64,000 nucleotides of DNA from Streptomyces catenulae. Lineage in GTDB: Bacteria > Actinomycetota > Actinomycetes > Streptomycetales > Streptomycetaceae. The stretch spans positions 112,187-176,186 of the forward strand of contig NZ_JODY01000006.1 of the NCBI RefSeq assembly GCF_000718015.1, written 5' to 3'. This document shows positions 27,781 through 36,880 of the stretch, piece after piece. The notes beneath the pieces were generated by a model. That model had not been told where the DNA came from, ran no database searches, and saw only the letters and a list, made by a program, of their open reading frames with translations. The position numbers and the translations under genes were made by a program. The first letter of the stretch is position 1. Every line of letters begins with the position of its first letter.

Positions 27781-28413
27781 TCAGCGGAAGACCGACGCGC
27801 CGTCGCGGAGCTTGTCGACGATCGCGGCGGGTGCCTTCTGCGGGGAGCCCGCGTCGTAGGGCGGCTGGGGGTCGTACTCGATCGCGAGCTGGACGGTCTG
27901 GGCGAACTCGTCGCCCGCCACCTTGCCGAGCAGGGTGAGGGCCATGTCGAGACCGGCCGAGACCCCCGCCCCGGTGACGATCTTGCCGTCCACGACGACC
28001 CGCTCACCGGTCGGCTCCGCGCCGTACGTGGCGAGGGTGTCCAGCGCCCGCCAGTGCGAGGTGGCGCGGCGGCCCCGGAGCAGTCCGGCCGCCGCGAGCA
28101 GCAGCGATCCGGTGCACACCGAGGTCGTCCAGGTGCTGGTGGCGTCCGCGGTGCGCAGCCAGCCCAGCAGGGTCTCGTTGGTCATCTGGTCCCGCTGGCC
28201 GGGGCCGCCGGGCACCACCACGATGTCCGGGTCCGGCACCTCGTCGAGCGCCTTCTGCGCGATCAGCGTGAGCGCGCCCTGGTCGTTGGTGACCGGACCG
28301 GGCCGTTCGGCGACGAAGACGGTCTCGGTGCCGGGGGTGCGGCAGAGCATCTCGTACGGACCGAGCGCGTCCAGCGCGGTGAAGCGGTCGTAGAGGACGA
28401 TGGCGATCTGCAT
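27781..28413 (-). CDS. DJ-1/PfpI family protein
   Basis: A 210-residue cytoplasmic protein of the DJ-1/PfpI superfamily. The nucleophile-elbow cysteine is present in SVCTGSLLLAAAG, and the nearby ATSHWRALD block is typical of the isonitrile-hydratase/ThiJ branch. The exact reaction (isonitrile hydration, glyoxalase III or chaperone-like) cannot be told. ATG 28413 is preceded by a GGGAAG site. It lies 43 bp downstream of a GlxA-type AraC regulator on the same strand, so the two are probably an operon in which the regulator controls the enzyme. Confidence 0.87.
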   Translation of the reverse strand: MQIAIVLYDRFTALDALGPYEMLCRTPGTETVFVAERPGPVTNDQGALTLIAQKALDEVPDPDIVVVPGGPGQRDQMTNETLLGWLRTADATSTWTTSVCTGSLLLAAAGLLRGRRATSHWRALDTLATYGAEPTGERVVVDGKIVTGAGVSAGLDMALTLLGKVAGDEFAQTVQLAIEYDPQPPYDAGSPQKAPAAIVDKLRDGASVFR

Positions 28414-28456
28414 GGTCTTCCCTTCGGGGAGGAGAGTGCGGAAAGGCGGGACCGGG

Positions 28457-29404
28457 TCAGGGGCGGAAGCGTCGGCGGTACTCGGCCGGTGCGGTGTGCA
28501 GGGTTCTGACGAAGGCGCGGCGCATCGCCTCCGGGGTGCCGTATCCGCAGGCACGGGAGATCTGCTCGACACCGTCCGCCGTCTCCTCCAGCAGACGGCG
28601 GGCCTGTTCCAGACGGACGCGCTCCACGTAGCGGCCCGGCGTCGTCCCCGTCTCCGCGTGGAAGGCCCGCGCGAAGTGCCGGGGGGAGAGCCGGGTGCGT
28701 TCCGCGAGACGGTCGACGGACAGATCGGCGTCCGGGTGCTCGGTGATCCACTGCTGGAGGTCGCGCAGCGGCTCCCGGCGGGCCGTCTGGGCGGCCAGCT
28801 GGACGCTGAACTGCGCCTGGTTTCCCGGCCGTCGGAGAAAGACGACCAGCTGGCGGGCGACGAGGAGGGCGATGTCCCGGCCGTGGTCCTCCTCGATGAG
28901 CGCGAGTGCGAGATCGATGCCCGCGGTGACCCCGGCGGAGGTGGCGATCGGCCCGTCCCGGACGAAGACCGGGTCCGGCTCGACCGTCACCCGCGGGTAC
29001 TCCTCGGCCAGCTGCGCGCAGAGCGCCCAGTGCGTCGTCGCCCGGCGGCCGTCGAGCAGCCCGGCAGCGGCCAGCAACAGCGCCCCGCTGCACACCGACA
29101 CGACCCGCTCGGCCCGCCCGGCGTACTCCCGCAGCCGGTCGATCAGCCCGGGGGCGGGGCAGCGGGAGCCTTCGCCGCCCGGGATGAGCAGGGTGTGCGG
29201 CGGCCCGGCGTCGGAGAGCGCGCAGTCCGGGGTGAGCCGCAGCCCGCTCGACGTCCGCACGGGCCCGCCGTCGAGCGAGGCGGTGCGGATCTCGTACGGT
29301 TCCCCGCCCGCCCGTCCGGCGCCCGCGAACACCTCCACGGGGCCGGTGACATCGAGACTCTGCACGCCCTCGAAGAGGAGGACCAGTACGGATCGCCGCG
29401 TCAT
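28457..29404 (-). CDS. GlxA-type AraC regulator with DJ-1-like domain
   Basis: A 315-residue transcription factor. Residues 1-190 form a DJ-1/PfpI-like sensor with the VCSGALLLAAAG elbow and ATTHWALC block. Residues about 215-315 carry the two AraC helix-turn-helix motifs (LSVDRLAERTRLSPRHF and VEQISRACGYGTPEAMRR). The layout is that of GlxA/FtrA regulators. Start ATG 29404; longer frames upstream are shadows. It is followed by the free-standing DJ-1 protein, whose sequence resembles its own sensor domain, suggesting shared ligand chemistry. Confidence 0.9.
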   Translation of the reverse strand: MTRRSVLVLLFEGVQSLDVTGPVEVFAGAGRAGGEPYEIRTASLDGGPVRTSSGLRLTPDCALSDAGPPHTLLIPGGEGSRCPAPGLIDRLREYAGRAERVVSVCSGALLLAAAGLLDGRRATTHWALCAQLAEEYPRVTVEPDPVFVRDGPIATSAGVTAGIDLALALIEEDHGRDIALLVARQLVVFLRRPGNQAQFSVQLAAQTARREPLRDLQQWITEHPDADLSVDRLAERTRLSPRHFARAFHAETGTTPGRYVERVRLEQARRLLEETADGVEQISRACGYGTPEAMRRAFVRTLHTAPAEYRRRFRP

Positions 29405-29496
29405 GTCTCCATCCTTCGCGGCCCGCACCGTGTCTGCAATGACAAGAATCCCACCTTTCCTGCCACCGGTGGTCCCGGTGGTGGCCCGGCCGTCGC

Positions 29497-30309
29497 TCAG
29501 CCCGCGGTCGGGCCGGACGCGACCGCCGGGTGCTCGACGGTGCGGATCACCGCGCGGCCGGAGAGCAGGGCGCTGGGGCGCAGCCCGAACATCGCGTGGA
29601 AGGCGCTGCTGAAGTGGGACGGGCTGGAGAACCCCGCCTCCACGGCCGCGGTGCTCAGATCGGGCCAGGTCCCGAGGAGTCCGGCGGTGCGCACCAGCCG
29701 GGCCCACAGCCGGTACCGGCGGACGGTGGTGCCCGTCTCCGCGCGGAAGAGCCGCAGGAACGCCGAGACGGAGAGCCCGGCCTCGGCGGCCAGCTCCCGG
29801 GCCGCGACCGGCTGCCCGGGCGGCCCCGCCAGCCGGGCGGTCGCCAGGAGGACGCGCGGGTCCCGGCCGCGGTCGTGCCCGTCCGGGCCGGTCAGCTCCA
29901 GCCAGCCCCGGACCTCCGCGAGCGGCGCGTCCGCGCCCAACGATGCGGCCCCGCGCACCAGTTCGGCCTGGTGCGCGTGGTCCAGGGCCAGTTCGGCGCC
30001 GCCGTCCAGCAGCCGACGGCAGGCCCGCTCCCGCGCCGACGCCGGGTCGAGATAGCAGAACGCCATCCGGGTTCCCCCGGCGGTGATGCGGTGCCGTACG
30101 CGGGCCGCCACCCACGCCGTCCGGGTCCGGTGCCGCGCGCCGTGCTCCACCTCGACCGTGAACTCCCCGTCGACGCCCACCGCCAGACAGCTCACCGCAC
30201 CGGAGTGGAACCCCAGCCCCAACGCGGGCCCGACGTACAGGGCCTGCCCCGGCCACAGCCACAACGCGGCCCGCTCACGGCACGTTTCTGAAAGCGGCGC
30301 GGGGGACAT
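29497..30309 (-). CDS. AraC-family regulator
   Basis: A 270-residue transcription factor. The N-terminal half is a cupin-like arabinose-binding-type domain (LWLWPGQALYVGPALG opening). The C-terminal AraC domain (about 165-260) has ARELAAEAGLSVSAFLRLF and LSTAAVEAGFSSPSHFSSAF. Start ATG 30309 is chosen because the longer frame to 30450 is low-complexity and would run across the divergent membrane-protein gene's leader. Its likely target is the small membrane protein starting at 30398 on the other strand. Confidence 0.87.
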   Translation of the reverse strand: MSPAPLSETCRERAALWLWPGQALYVGPALGLGFHSGAVSCLAVGVDGEFTVEVEHGARHRTRTAWVAARVRHRITAGGTRMAFCYLDPASARERACRRLLDGGAELALDHAHQAELVRGAASLGADAPLAEVRGWLELTGPDGHDRGRDPRVLLATARLAGPPGQPVAARELAAEAGLSVSAFLRLFRAETGTTVRRYRLWARLVRTAGLLGTWPDLSTAAVEAGFSSPSHFSSAFHAMFGLRPSALLSGRAVIRTVEHPAVASGPTAG

Positions 30310-30397
30310 GCGGGGGATGCTAACCGCCGAGCCCGCCCCGCGGTCCGCCGTACCGCACGGCCTACCCGCACCCCTCCCCGAACGGAGCGCCGCCGCC

Positions 30398-30775
30398 ATG
30401 CCGACCGAACCCCTCACCGCCGCCCTGCTGTTCCTCGTCGGCGTGATCAACCTGGTGCCCGGCGCCGTGGCGGTCGCCCCGTCCCGGATCGGCGCCGCCT
30501 ACGGCATCGACGTCCACGCCGACCCCGATCTGGTCCTGCTGCTCCGCCACCGCGCGGTGCTGCTGGCGCTGGTCGGCACCGGACTGCTCGGCGCGGCGTT
30601 CCTCCCGTCGCTACGGGTGCCCGCCATGGTCGCCGGTGGCGTCAGCATGGGCACCTTCCTGCTGTTCGCCCGCACCACCCGGGCGCTCAACGGCGCCACG
30701 AAGCGGGTCGCCCGGATCGACCTCGCGGCCCTCGCCCTGCTCCTGGTCGCCGCGGGTACGGTCCGGCACGGCTGA
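30398..30775 (+). CDS. Small four-helix membrane protein, unknown
   Basis: A 125-residue integral membrane protein with predicted helices at about 5-27, 47-67, 72-90 and 103-120. A conserved-looking cytosolic motif PSRIGAAYGIDV follows helix 1. I do not recognise a function; similar small proteins are found beside AraC regulators in actinomycetes. ATG 30398 with GGAG nine bases upstream. Divergent from the AraC gene at 30309. Confidence 0.75.
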   Translation: MPTEPLTAALLFLVGVINLVPGAVAVAPSRIGAAYGIDVHADPDLVLLLRHRAVLLALVGTGLLGAAFLPSLRVPAMVAGGVSMGTFLLFARTTRALNGATKRVARIDLAALALLLVAAGTVRHG

Positions 30776-30790
30776 GCGCCCGGACGGCGG

Positions 30791-31744
30791 TCAGCGGTCC
30801 GAAAAGCCGTCCGCCTCCGCCGGATCCTCGCCCTGCGTGGCCCCGGACGGCGGCCGGTGGCGGGCCGCCCGGCGGAGGTGCTCGGCGAGGGCCAGGGCCT
30901 CCGGCGAGGTGGCGCGGTCCTTGACGCCCCAGGCCAGTAGATGGTTCCGGCGGGCCCAGGGGTCCTGGAGCGCGCAGACGTCGAGGGGCAGCCGGGGATC
31001 GACGGCCCGTCGCGGGACGACGGCGAGCCCGGCGCCCGCCGCCGCGAGGGAGACGAGGACGCCCAGGTCGGCGACGGTGGTGCGGTGGCGCACTGCCGGG
31101 GCGTGCGGCCCGAGATGCCGCTCGATCCAGCGGCGCAGCGAGGAGTCGGCGTCCAGCCCGACGAGAGGGTGCTCGGCGACCTCGCCGTACGTCAGCGCCG
31201 TCCGGCCGCTGAGGACCCCGCCGACCCGGCCGACCACGAAGAGGGAGTCGTCGCCGAGCGGCTCCGTACGCAGCCCGCAGTCCCCGGCCTCGTCATCGAT
31301 GACGACACCCAACTCCGCCTCACCGTCGGCGAGCCTCCGTACGGTCTGCGGGGTACGGCTCTCGGACACGGTGACATCGGTGTCCGGGTGGGCGCGGAGG
31401 AACGTGGTCAGGGCCCGCGGCATCAGCCCGTACATGGCGGAGCCGCCGCCGAGCAGGGTCAGCGGCGCGGTCGAGGGCCGGGCGTAGCTCGCCACGGCGC
31501 TCTCCAACCGCGCGGTCCGGTCGAGGACGTCGCGGGCATGGCGGGCCAGCGCCGTACCCGCCGGGGTGGGCCGGACGCCCCGGCGGCCCCGGATCAGCAG
31601 CGCCACGCCCGCGTGGTGCTCCAGCGCACGCACCCGGGCACTGGCCGACGGCAGGCTCAGCGGCATCCGCCCCGCCCCCGCGGTGATCGAACCCTCCGTG
31701 ACGATGTGGAGGAAGAGCCGCAGATCGTCCAGGTCGTAGCGCAT
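30791..31744 (-). CDS. LysR-type regulator
   Basis: A 317-residue transcription factor: winged helix at 1-65 (DLRLFLHIVTEGSITAGAGRM), effector domain at about 90-295. Start ATG 31744. Divergent from the TSUP transporter with an 83-bp gap that carries AATTCCGCATTGTGGAA-like sequence, partly dyadic (TTCC...GGAA). Likely regulates that transporter; the effector is unknown but may be a sulfur-containing or organic anion. Confidence 0.88.
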   Translation of the reverse strand: MRYDLDDLRLFLHIVTEGSITAGAGRMPLSLPSASARVRALEHHAGVALLIRGRRGVRPTPAGTALARHARDVLDRTARLESAVASYARPSTAPLTLLGGGSAMYGLMPRALTTFLRAHPDTDVTVSESRTPQTVRRLADGEAELGVVIDDEAGDCGLRTEPLGDDSLFVVGRVGGVLSGRTALTYGEVAEHPLVGLDADSSLRRWIERHLGPHAPAVRHRTTVADLGVLVSLAAAGAGLAVVPRRAVDPRLPLDVCALQDPWARRNHLLAWGVKDRATSPEALALAEHLRRAARHRPPSGATQGEDPAEADGFSDR

Positions 31745-31827
31745 CCGCTCAGGCTACGGCGCAGCCGAAGGCTACGGCTGGAGATTCCGCATTGTGGAAC
31801 TCTCCGTCCGGGGCTGATGCTCGGCGT

Positions 31828-32589
31828 ATGAGCGAGTTCTTCCCTGTCCTGCTGGCGGGCGTGGCCGCCGGAGCCCTGAACGCCATCGGGGGCGGCGGGA
31901 CCTTCGTGGCGCTGCCCGCACTGGTCGCCTTCGGCCTGCCACCCGTGGCGGCGAATGCGGTGTCACGGGTCGCCCTCGTCCCCGGCGCGGCCGTCAGCGC
32001 CTGGGTCTACCGGCGCGACCTCACCCCCGTCGGACCCACCTCCATCAGGGCGTTGACCACGGTCAGCGTGATCGGGGGCGGCGTCGGCGCGGGCCTGCTG
32101 CTGGCGCTGCCCGCCTCGTCGTTCGACGCCGCGGCGCCGTGGCTGCTCGCCTTCGCCACGGTGACCCTCGCCGTCGGCCGCCCCCTCTCCCGGGCGCTGA
32201 CCGGCGCGCTCGGCCGCCCGGTCGGCATGAGCGGACGCGCCGTCCTGACCGGACAGTTCCTCCTCGCCGTGTACGGCGGATACTTCGGCGGAGCCGTAGG
32301 CATCCTGATGCTCGCCCTGTGGAGCATCGGCCTCGGACTGGACGCCGCGACCGGCAACCCGATGCGCGTCGCCCAACTGGCCGCCGTCTATCTCAGCGCC
32401 ACCGCACTCTTCCTCGTCGCCTCGGACGCCCTGAGCGCCCCGGTGCTCCTCACCGCCATGCTGCTCGGCGCCGTGGTCGGCGGCTTCGCCGGAGCCCATC
32501 TGGCCCGCCGCCTCCCCGCCGGGCTGCTCCGGGGCGCCCTCCTGGTGACCGCCGTGCTCACGACCGTCCTCTACTTCCTGCGCGCCTGA
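31828..32589 (+). CDS. TSUP (TauE/SafE) family anion exporter
   Basis: A 253-residue membrane protein with about eight helices in two repeats. It begins with the family hallmark AGALNAIGGGGTFVALPAL and the second half contains GGYFGGAVGILMLALWSIG. TSUP proteins move sulfite, sulfoacetate, thiosulfate or similar anions. ATG 31828 (MSEFF). Divergent from the LysR gene; a regulator-transporter pair. Confidence 0.87.
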   Translation: MSEFFPVLLAGVAAGALNAIGGGGTFVALPALVAFGLPPVAANAVSRVALVPGAAVSAWVYRRDLTPVGPTSIRALTTVSVIGGGVGAGLLLALPASSFDAAAPWLLAFATVTLAVGRPLSRALTGALGRPVGMSGRAVLTGQFLLAVYGGYFGGAVGILMLALWSIGLGLDAATGNPMRVAQLAAVYLSATALFLVASDALSAPVLLTAMLLGAVVGGFAGAHLARRLPAGLLRGALLVTAVLTTVLYFLRA

Positions 32590-32805
32590 CACCGCGGGAC
32601 CCCGCCACCGCCGTGACGGCACACCCACCGCCCCCCGCGCGGACGGCGCCCGCCCGGCGATCCTGCCCCGCCACCACCCCTGCCCACCGGTAACTTTGCC
32701 CTCACCCACCGTGCCGCCACCCCGCTGCGGTGCGGGACGGCCCGCCCGGGCACACCCACGTCACCCGCACGACCCGCCTGCCCACGGAGACTCTGGAGGG
32801 ACGGA

Positions 32806-33660
32806 ATGAAGACGGTCGCGATCATCGGCTTCGGCGACATGGGGGAACAGATGGCCCCCCACCTCGTCGCCGCCGGGTACGAGGTCCGCATCAGCGACAC
32901 CGACCCCGCCAAGCGGCAACGCGCCGCCGCCCTCGGCGCCTCCGTCCACCCCACCCCCGCCGAAGCGGCCCGCGGCGCGCAGCTGACCCTCGGTCTGGTG
33001 ATGTCGGACGACATCCCCGCCGCCTACCTCGGCCCCGACGGCATCCTCGCCGGAGCCCCGCGGGACTCCCTGGTCGTGGTCTGCTCCACCACGACCCCCG
33101 AACTGCTGCACCGCGCGGTCTCCGCCGCCCCCGCCGGGGTGACCGTCCTGGACGCGCCGATCGTCGGCGGTGTGAAGTACGCGCGCGAGCGCGGCATCAC
33201 CTTCCTGGTCGGCGCGGCGCCGGAGGTCCACGAGCGGGCGCGCCCGGTGCTGGAGACGCTCGGAAAGGTGCGGCACGTCGGCGAGTTGGGAGCCGGGGTG
33301 GCCTACAAGCTGATCACCAACGTCGCCGTCATGGCGGCCGAGGCCGGAATCCGCGAGGCCCTGGACCTCGCCGACCACCTGGGCCAGGACTACGACACCG
33401 CACTGGACCTGATGGCGGTCGGCCCCATGGCCGCCGTCGTCGCCCGCGCCCGGGACACCACCAACCCGCGCCCGCTGCGCCGCTCGGCGGAGGACGACGA
33501 CACCCTGCTCGCCGCCGTCCCCGACCCGGCCCGGCAACTGCCGATCTCCCACGCCGCCGCGGGCCGCCTGTGGGAAGCCGTCACCGCGAACGACGGCTCC
33601 GAACCGGACTTCGTGGACCTGACCCGTAGAACCACCGCCCGCGCGGAGTTCCGCGGCTGA
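32806..33660 (+). CDS. NAD(P)-dependent beta-hydroxyacid/imine dehydrogenase-like
   Basis: A 284-residue oxidoreductase of the 6-phosphogluconate dehydrogenase/3-hydroxyisobutyrate dehydrogenase superfamily. Rossmann motif GFGDMGEQMAPHL (8-20); substrate loop LDAPIVGGVKYARE; catalytic lysine in AGVAYKLITN near residue 166; all-helical C-terminal domain. Preceded by CTGGAGGGACGGA. Reduces or oxidises a beta-hydroxyacid or an imine. No neighbour suggests a pathway. Confidence 0.85.
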   Translation: MKTVAIIGFGDMGEQMAPHLVAAGYEVRISDTDPAKRQRAAALGASVHPTPAEAARGAQLTLGLVMSDDIPAAYLGPDGILAGAPRDSLVVVCSTTTPELLHRAVSAAPAGVTVLDAPIVGGVKYARERGITFLVGAAPEVHERARPVLETLGKVRHVGELGAGVAYKLITNVAVMAAEAGIREALDLADHLGQDYDTALDLMAVGPMAAVVARARDTTNPRPLRRSAEDDDTLLAAVPDPARQLPISHAAAGRLWEAVTANDGSEPDFVDLTRRTTARAEFRG

Positions 33661-33706
33661 GCGGTCGGCAGCCGTTCCCGGGTGGGGGTTTCCGGCGCAT
33701 GGCAGA

Positions 33707-33743
33707 CCTCCGGCCGGGCCCCGGGTGGGGCACCGGCCGGAGG
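33707..33743. terminator. Bidirectional hairpin between convergent genes
   Basis: Perfect 11-bp arms CCTCCGGCCGG (33707-33717) and its complement (33733-33743) between stops at 33660 and 33749. Confidence 0.8.
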
Positions 33744-33748
33744 GAGGG

Positions 33749-34510
33749 TCAGCCCGCGTGGGGGAAGAGCGCGGTGAAGGAGTCGACGCCCGCGGCGAGA
33801 CCGCGGCTGAACGGTGCGTCGAGGTCCCAGACCAGGAAGAGCAGAAACGCGATCAGCGCGCTGAAGACGGCGGCCATCAGCAGCTCCTTCCCGGACCGCC
33901 GGATCTGCAGGGTGAAGATCAGGCCGACGGTCACGACACCACCGCTGATCAGCCCGAACCACACGACGGCCGGTAGCGCGGTACCGGCCGCATCCGCCCG
34001 GGCGTTACGCGCCCCGTCCGCCACCGCGACCTGGTCGACCAGGGGTTGGTAGGACTGCTCCTCGAAGGCGTCACGGGGATGGTGGTCGGTGACATCGGCG
34101 CGGACCTTCGCGAGCAGCGCGGTGCCCTGCGCGGTGATCTCACCCCGCTCGGCCATCACCGGCCACTCCTTGTGCACCACATAGGTGACGTACCGGTCGA
34201 CGTCGGCACGGATCCGGTCGCGCACCGGCGGGGTGTAGGCCCGCGCCCGCGCACTGATCTCGTGCAGCGCCTGCGCCTCGGTGCGTACGGTGTCCTCCGC
34301 GGTGCCCCGGGCCTCCCAGACCCCGGCGATCGCCAGACCCAGGACGATCGCGTAGACGACGCCCACCATCATCGTCATGTACTCGATGACATCGGGGGTT
34401 TCGGACGGGTCGTCGTCCTCGCCGATCCGGCGCTGTTTGAGCACCGTGATGGCCAGGACGACGCCACAGACGGCGGCCGTGGCGATGGCCAGCACCAGCC
34501 ATTGCGACAT
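33749..34510 (-). CDS. DUF4239 bestrophin-like membrane protein
   Basis: A 253-residue membrane protein with two N-terminal helices (about 3-22 and 46-66) and two C-terminal helices (about 190-210 and 217-237) around a soluble helical middle, the pattern of DUF4239. The hallmark EYMTMMVGVVYAIVLGLAIA is present. Function unproved; related to bestrophin channels by fold. ATG 34510 after GGAGAACCC. Eight bases separate it from the upstream anchored protein, so the two are probably one operon. Confidence 0.85.
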   Translation of the reverse strand: MSQWLVLAIATAAVCGVVLAITVLKQRRIGEDDDPSETPDVIEYMTMMVGVVYAIVLGLAIAGVWEARGTAEDTVRTEAQALHEISARARAYTPPVRDRIRADVDRYVTYVVHKEWPVMAERGEITAQGTALLAKVRADVTDHHPRDAFEEQSYQPLVDQVAVADGARNARADAAGTALPAVVWFGLISGGVVTVGLIFTLQIRRSGKELLMAAVFSALIAFLLFLVWDLDAPFSRGLAAGVDSFTALFPHAG

Positions 34511-34518
34511 GGGTTCTC

Positions 34519-35208
34519 CTACGAGGAACGGCGCCCGGACGATCCGGACGAGGAGCGTGAACGGGGGCGGAGCGCGACCCCGGCCAACACGGCGGGGGTG
34601 GTGACCAGCAACGTCCTGGTCACCATCGAGCTGCCGCCGTGCGGCTTGTGCGCCACCGCGGCGTAGTTGGGCGGGGGCGTCGGGGAGGCGCCCGGCGACG
34701 CCGGTGAGGGCGGCGCCGGGGCGGGCCGGTGAGGGTGGACAGCGGGCGGCGCCGTAGGGGGCGGCGCGGACGGCGCCGCGGAGGGGCGCGAGGGTGCCCC
34801 GGGCGTGGGGGTCGGCCGCGGACCGGGATCCGACGGCCGGGGCCGGGGCGTCGGGCTGTGCGGGGGAGTGGGTGTCGGTGTCGGCTCCGTACAGGGGAAA
34901 CGCCGGTCCGGCGGCATCGGGAACCCGGTCGCCACAGCGACGGCCGGCCATGCCCCGGCGTACGCGCAGCTGTCGCCGGAGGACGCGTACGCCCCGTCGG
35001 GGGTGACGGACGCGTGGGAGTCGCCGGACGAGGCGTGGACGGAGTCACGGCCGACGACGGCGTGTCCTCCGCGGTGCTCGGTGTCGTGCGTCTGGTCGGC
35101 CGCGGCGGAGGAGGCGAGGACCGGCACCGCGGCGAATCCGGTCAATATCAGGAAGGCGGCGGTGGCGAGACCGGCCACCGGCCGCGGTAACACGTGGAGT
35201 TGGCACAC
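34519..35208 (-). CDS. Secreted proline-rich wall/membrane-anchored protein
   Basis: About 229 residues. A signal peptide (hydrophobic VAGLATAAFLILTGFAAV, cleavage near ASSAAADQ) is followed by a Ser/Asp/His-rich region with an imperfect repeat (VHASSGDSHAS / AYASSGDSCAY), a long Pro/Thr/Ala-rich spacer and a C-terminal helix (LLVTTPAVLAGVALR) with a basic tail. The start is uncertain: GTG 35208 is used; a TTG at 35268 is also in frame and neither has a strong ribosome site. No enzymatic motif. Probably co-transcribed with the DUF4239 gene. Confidence 0.6.
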   Translation of the reverse strand: MCQLHVLPRPVAGLATAAFLILTGFAAVPVLASSAAADQTHDTEHRGGHAVVGRDSVHASSGDSHASVTPDGAYASSGDSCAYAGAWPAVAVATGFPMPPDRRFPCTEPTPTPTPPHSPTPRPRPSDPGPRPTPTPGAPSRPSAAPSAPPPTAPPAVHPHRPAPAPPSPASPGASPTPPPNYAAVAHKPHGGSSMVTRTLLVTTPAVLAGVALRPRSRSSSGSSGRRSS

Positions 35209-35268
35209 ACCGGAATTCTGCGCAGCGCGCCACCGGTCCGCCCGCGATGATCTCCGGAGTTCCCTCAA

Positions 35269-35579
35269 ATGGTGGGAAAAGCGGATAGTGGGTGTGTGTG
35301 GTCGTGGGATGTGTGTAGGGGGGAGTCGACGGGCGGCGGCCCGGGACGCGACCGGAACACGGTTGGTGCGTCGCCCTGTTCGCGGCGCGATGCACTCAAC
35401 TAAAGGGTGAGGTAGGGGAGTTACGCGTACCTCGCCGGAACCGCGTGCGCGTGTGCAGATCAGGGAAAGCGCTGGTCAGAGGGGAGGCAAGGGTGGCCGG
35501 TGGCGTGCTTCGCTCTCCCGTGGCCCGGACGGAACGGGCTCGCGCGGCGGTGGGGAACCGGTGTGCCAGGGTGGGGCGT
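35269..35579. other. Intergenic region, no gene seen
   Basis: About 310 bases between divergent genes, presumably with both promoters. A frame open from 35445 leads into the methyltransferase, but the conserved N-terminus begins at 35580. Confidence 0.5.
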
Positions 35580-36122
35580 ATGACGTGGAACGGTGACGAC
35601 TACCAGGACCGGTTCGACCGGATGGCCGCCGCGGGCGAGGACGTGCACGGTGAGGCCGTGTTCGTCCGGGCCTTCGCGCCCGCGAGTGTGCTCGACGCGG
35701 GCTGCGGCACGGGGCGGGTGGCCGCGGAGCTGGCCCGGCACGGGATCGAGGTGACGGGGGTGGACGCCGACGCCTCCATGCTCGACACCGCCCGGCGCCG
35801 GGCGCCGGAGATCCACTGGCACCGCCGCGACCTGGTCGGCCTCGATCTGGGACGGACCTTCGACGTCGTGGTGATGGCGGGCAACGTCCCGCTGTTCACA
35901 CCGCCCGGGACGGAGCCCGAGCTGGTCGCCGGAGCGGCCCGGCACGTCCGGCCCGGGGGCCACCTCGTCGCCGGGTTCTCCCTGGACCGCGGTTACGGAC
36001 TCGACGACTACGACGCGCACTGCCGCGCGGCGGGGCTCGCGCCGGAGGCCAGGTACGCGACCTGGTCGCGCGAGCCCTACACCGGCGGCCCGTACGCGGT
36101 GTCCGTACACCGCAGGCCCTGA
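35580..36122 (+). CDS. Class I SAM-dependent methyltransferase
   Basis: A 180-residue methyltransferase. Motif I VLDAGCGTGRVA (about 40-51), acidic motif II GVDADASML, and post-motif VVVMAGNVPLF are clear. The small size, near the minimum for the fold, suggests a small-molecule substrate. ATG 35580 opens the conserved sequence TWNGDDYQDRFD. It ends 21 bp before the stop of the convergent thioesterase of the NRPS operon; whether it belongs to that cluster is open. Confidence 0.85.
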   Translation: MTWNGDDYQDRFDRMAAAGEDVHGEAVFVRAFAPASVLDAGCGTGRVAAELARHGIEVTGVDADASMLDTARRRAPEIHWHRRDLVGLDLGRTFDVVVMAGNVPLFTPPGTEPELVAGAARHVRPGGHLVAGFSLDRGYGLDDYDAHCRAAGLAPEARYATWSREPYTGGPYAVSVHRRP

Positions 36123-36142
36123 CCGGGCGCGGCGCCCGGAGG

Positions 36143-36880
36143 TCAGGGCAGCGCCTGCCGGAGGGCGGCGGCCAACTCCTCCGGGCAGTCGCGCAGCAGG
36201 TTGTGCCCGGCGGCGAGCGCCGCGGTCGTGTGCCCGCCCGTCGTCAGCGCCGACCAGGCGGCGAGGTCCGCCGCGGAGACGGTCAGGTCCTCCGTGCCGC
36301 GGGCGGTGAGGATCGGCGCCGCCAGCGGTGTCCGGGGGGCCGTGCCGGTGAGGTACTCGTGCGTCGCCCGGTAGTCGGCGCGCAGCGCCGGGGCCACCAT
36401 CTCCAGGACGTCGGGGGCGTCGAGCAGTTCGGCGGGGAGATAGCCGTCCGCGACGACCTGGGCGAAGAACTCCTCGTCGGGCAGGTCCCAGCAGCCGTCG
36501 GCGGTGCGGACGGCGGTCCCCGGCGCCTGCTGTGCGGAGACCGCGAGCAGGGCGGGGCCCGCGGGCCCCAGCGCCCGGGCCGTCTCGTAGGCGAGGACCG
36601 AGCCCGAGGAGTGGCCGTAGAGGACGATCTCGGCGCCGTCCGCATGGGCGCGGACGGCGGGGGCCAGCCGGGCGGCCAGCGCCGGGAGGTCGGTGAGCGG
36701 CGCCTCGTCGAGCAGCGCCTCCCGGCCGGGCAGCCGGACCGCCACCGGATGCGGCTCCGGCCCCAGCGCGCGGCCCAGCGCCAGCACCGCGGCGACGCCC
36801 GCGCCCGCGTGCGGGAAGAGGTACACCACCCGCCGCGGCCGCCCGGCGGGCACCAGGTCCACCAGCCACTCCGCGCTCAT
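36143..36880 (-). CDS. Type II thioesterase
   Basis: A 245-residue stand-alone alpha/beta hydrolase that clears wrongly loaded or stalled carrier domains. The LFPHAGAG oxyanion loop, GHSSG nucleophile elbow (about 101-105), GTEDLTV acid and AAGHNLL histidine give a complete triad. Its ATG overlaps the NRPS stop in ATGA, so it is translationally coupled to the synthetase. Because the synthetase has no terminal thioesterase, this protein might also release the product. Confidence 0.92.
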   Translation of the reverse strand: MSAEWLVDLVPAGRPRRVVYLFPHAGAGVAAVLALGRALGPEPHPVAVRLPGREALLDEAPLTDLPALAARLAPAVRAHADGAEIVLYGHSSGSVLAYETARALGPAGPALLAVSAQQAPGTAVRTADGCWDLPDEEFFAQVVADGYLPAELLDAPDVLEMVAPALRADYRATHEYLTGTAPRTPLAAPILTARGTEDLTVSAADLAAWSALTTGGHTTAALAAGHNLLRDCPEELAAALRQALP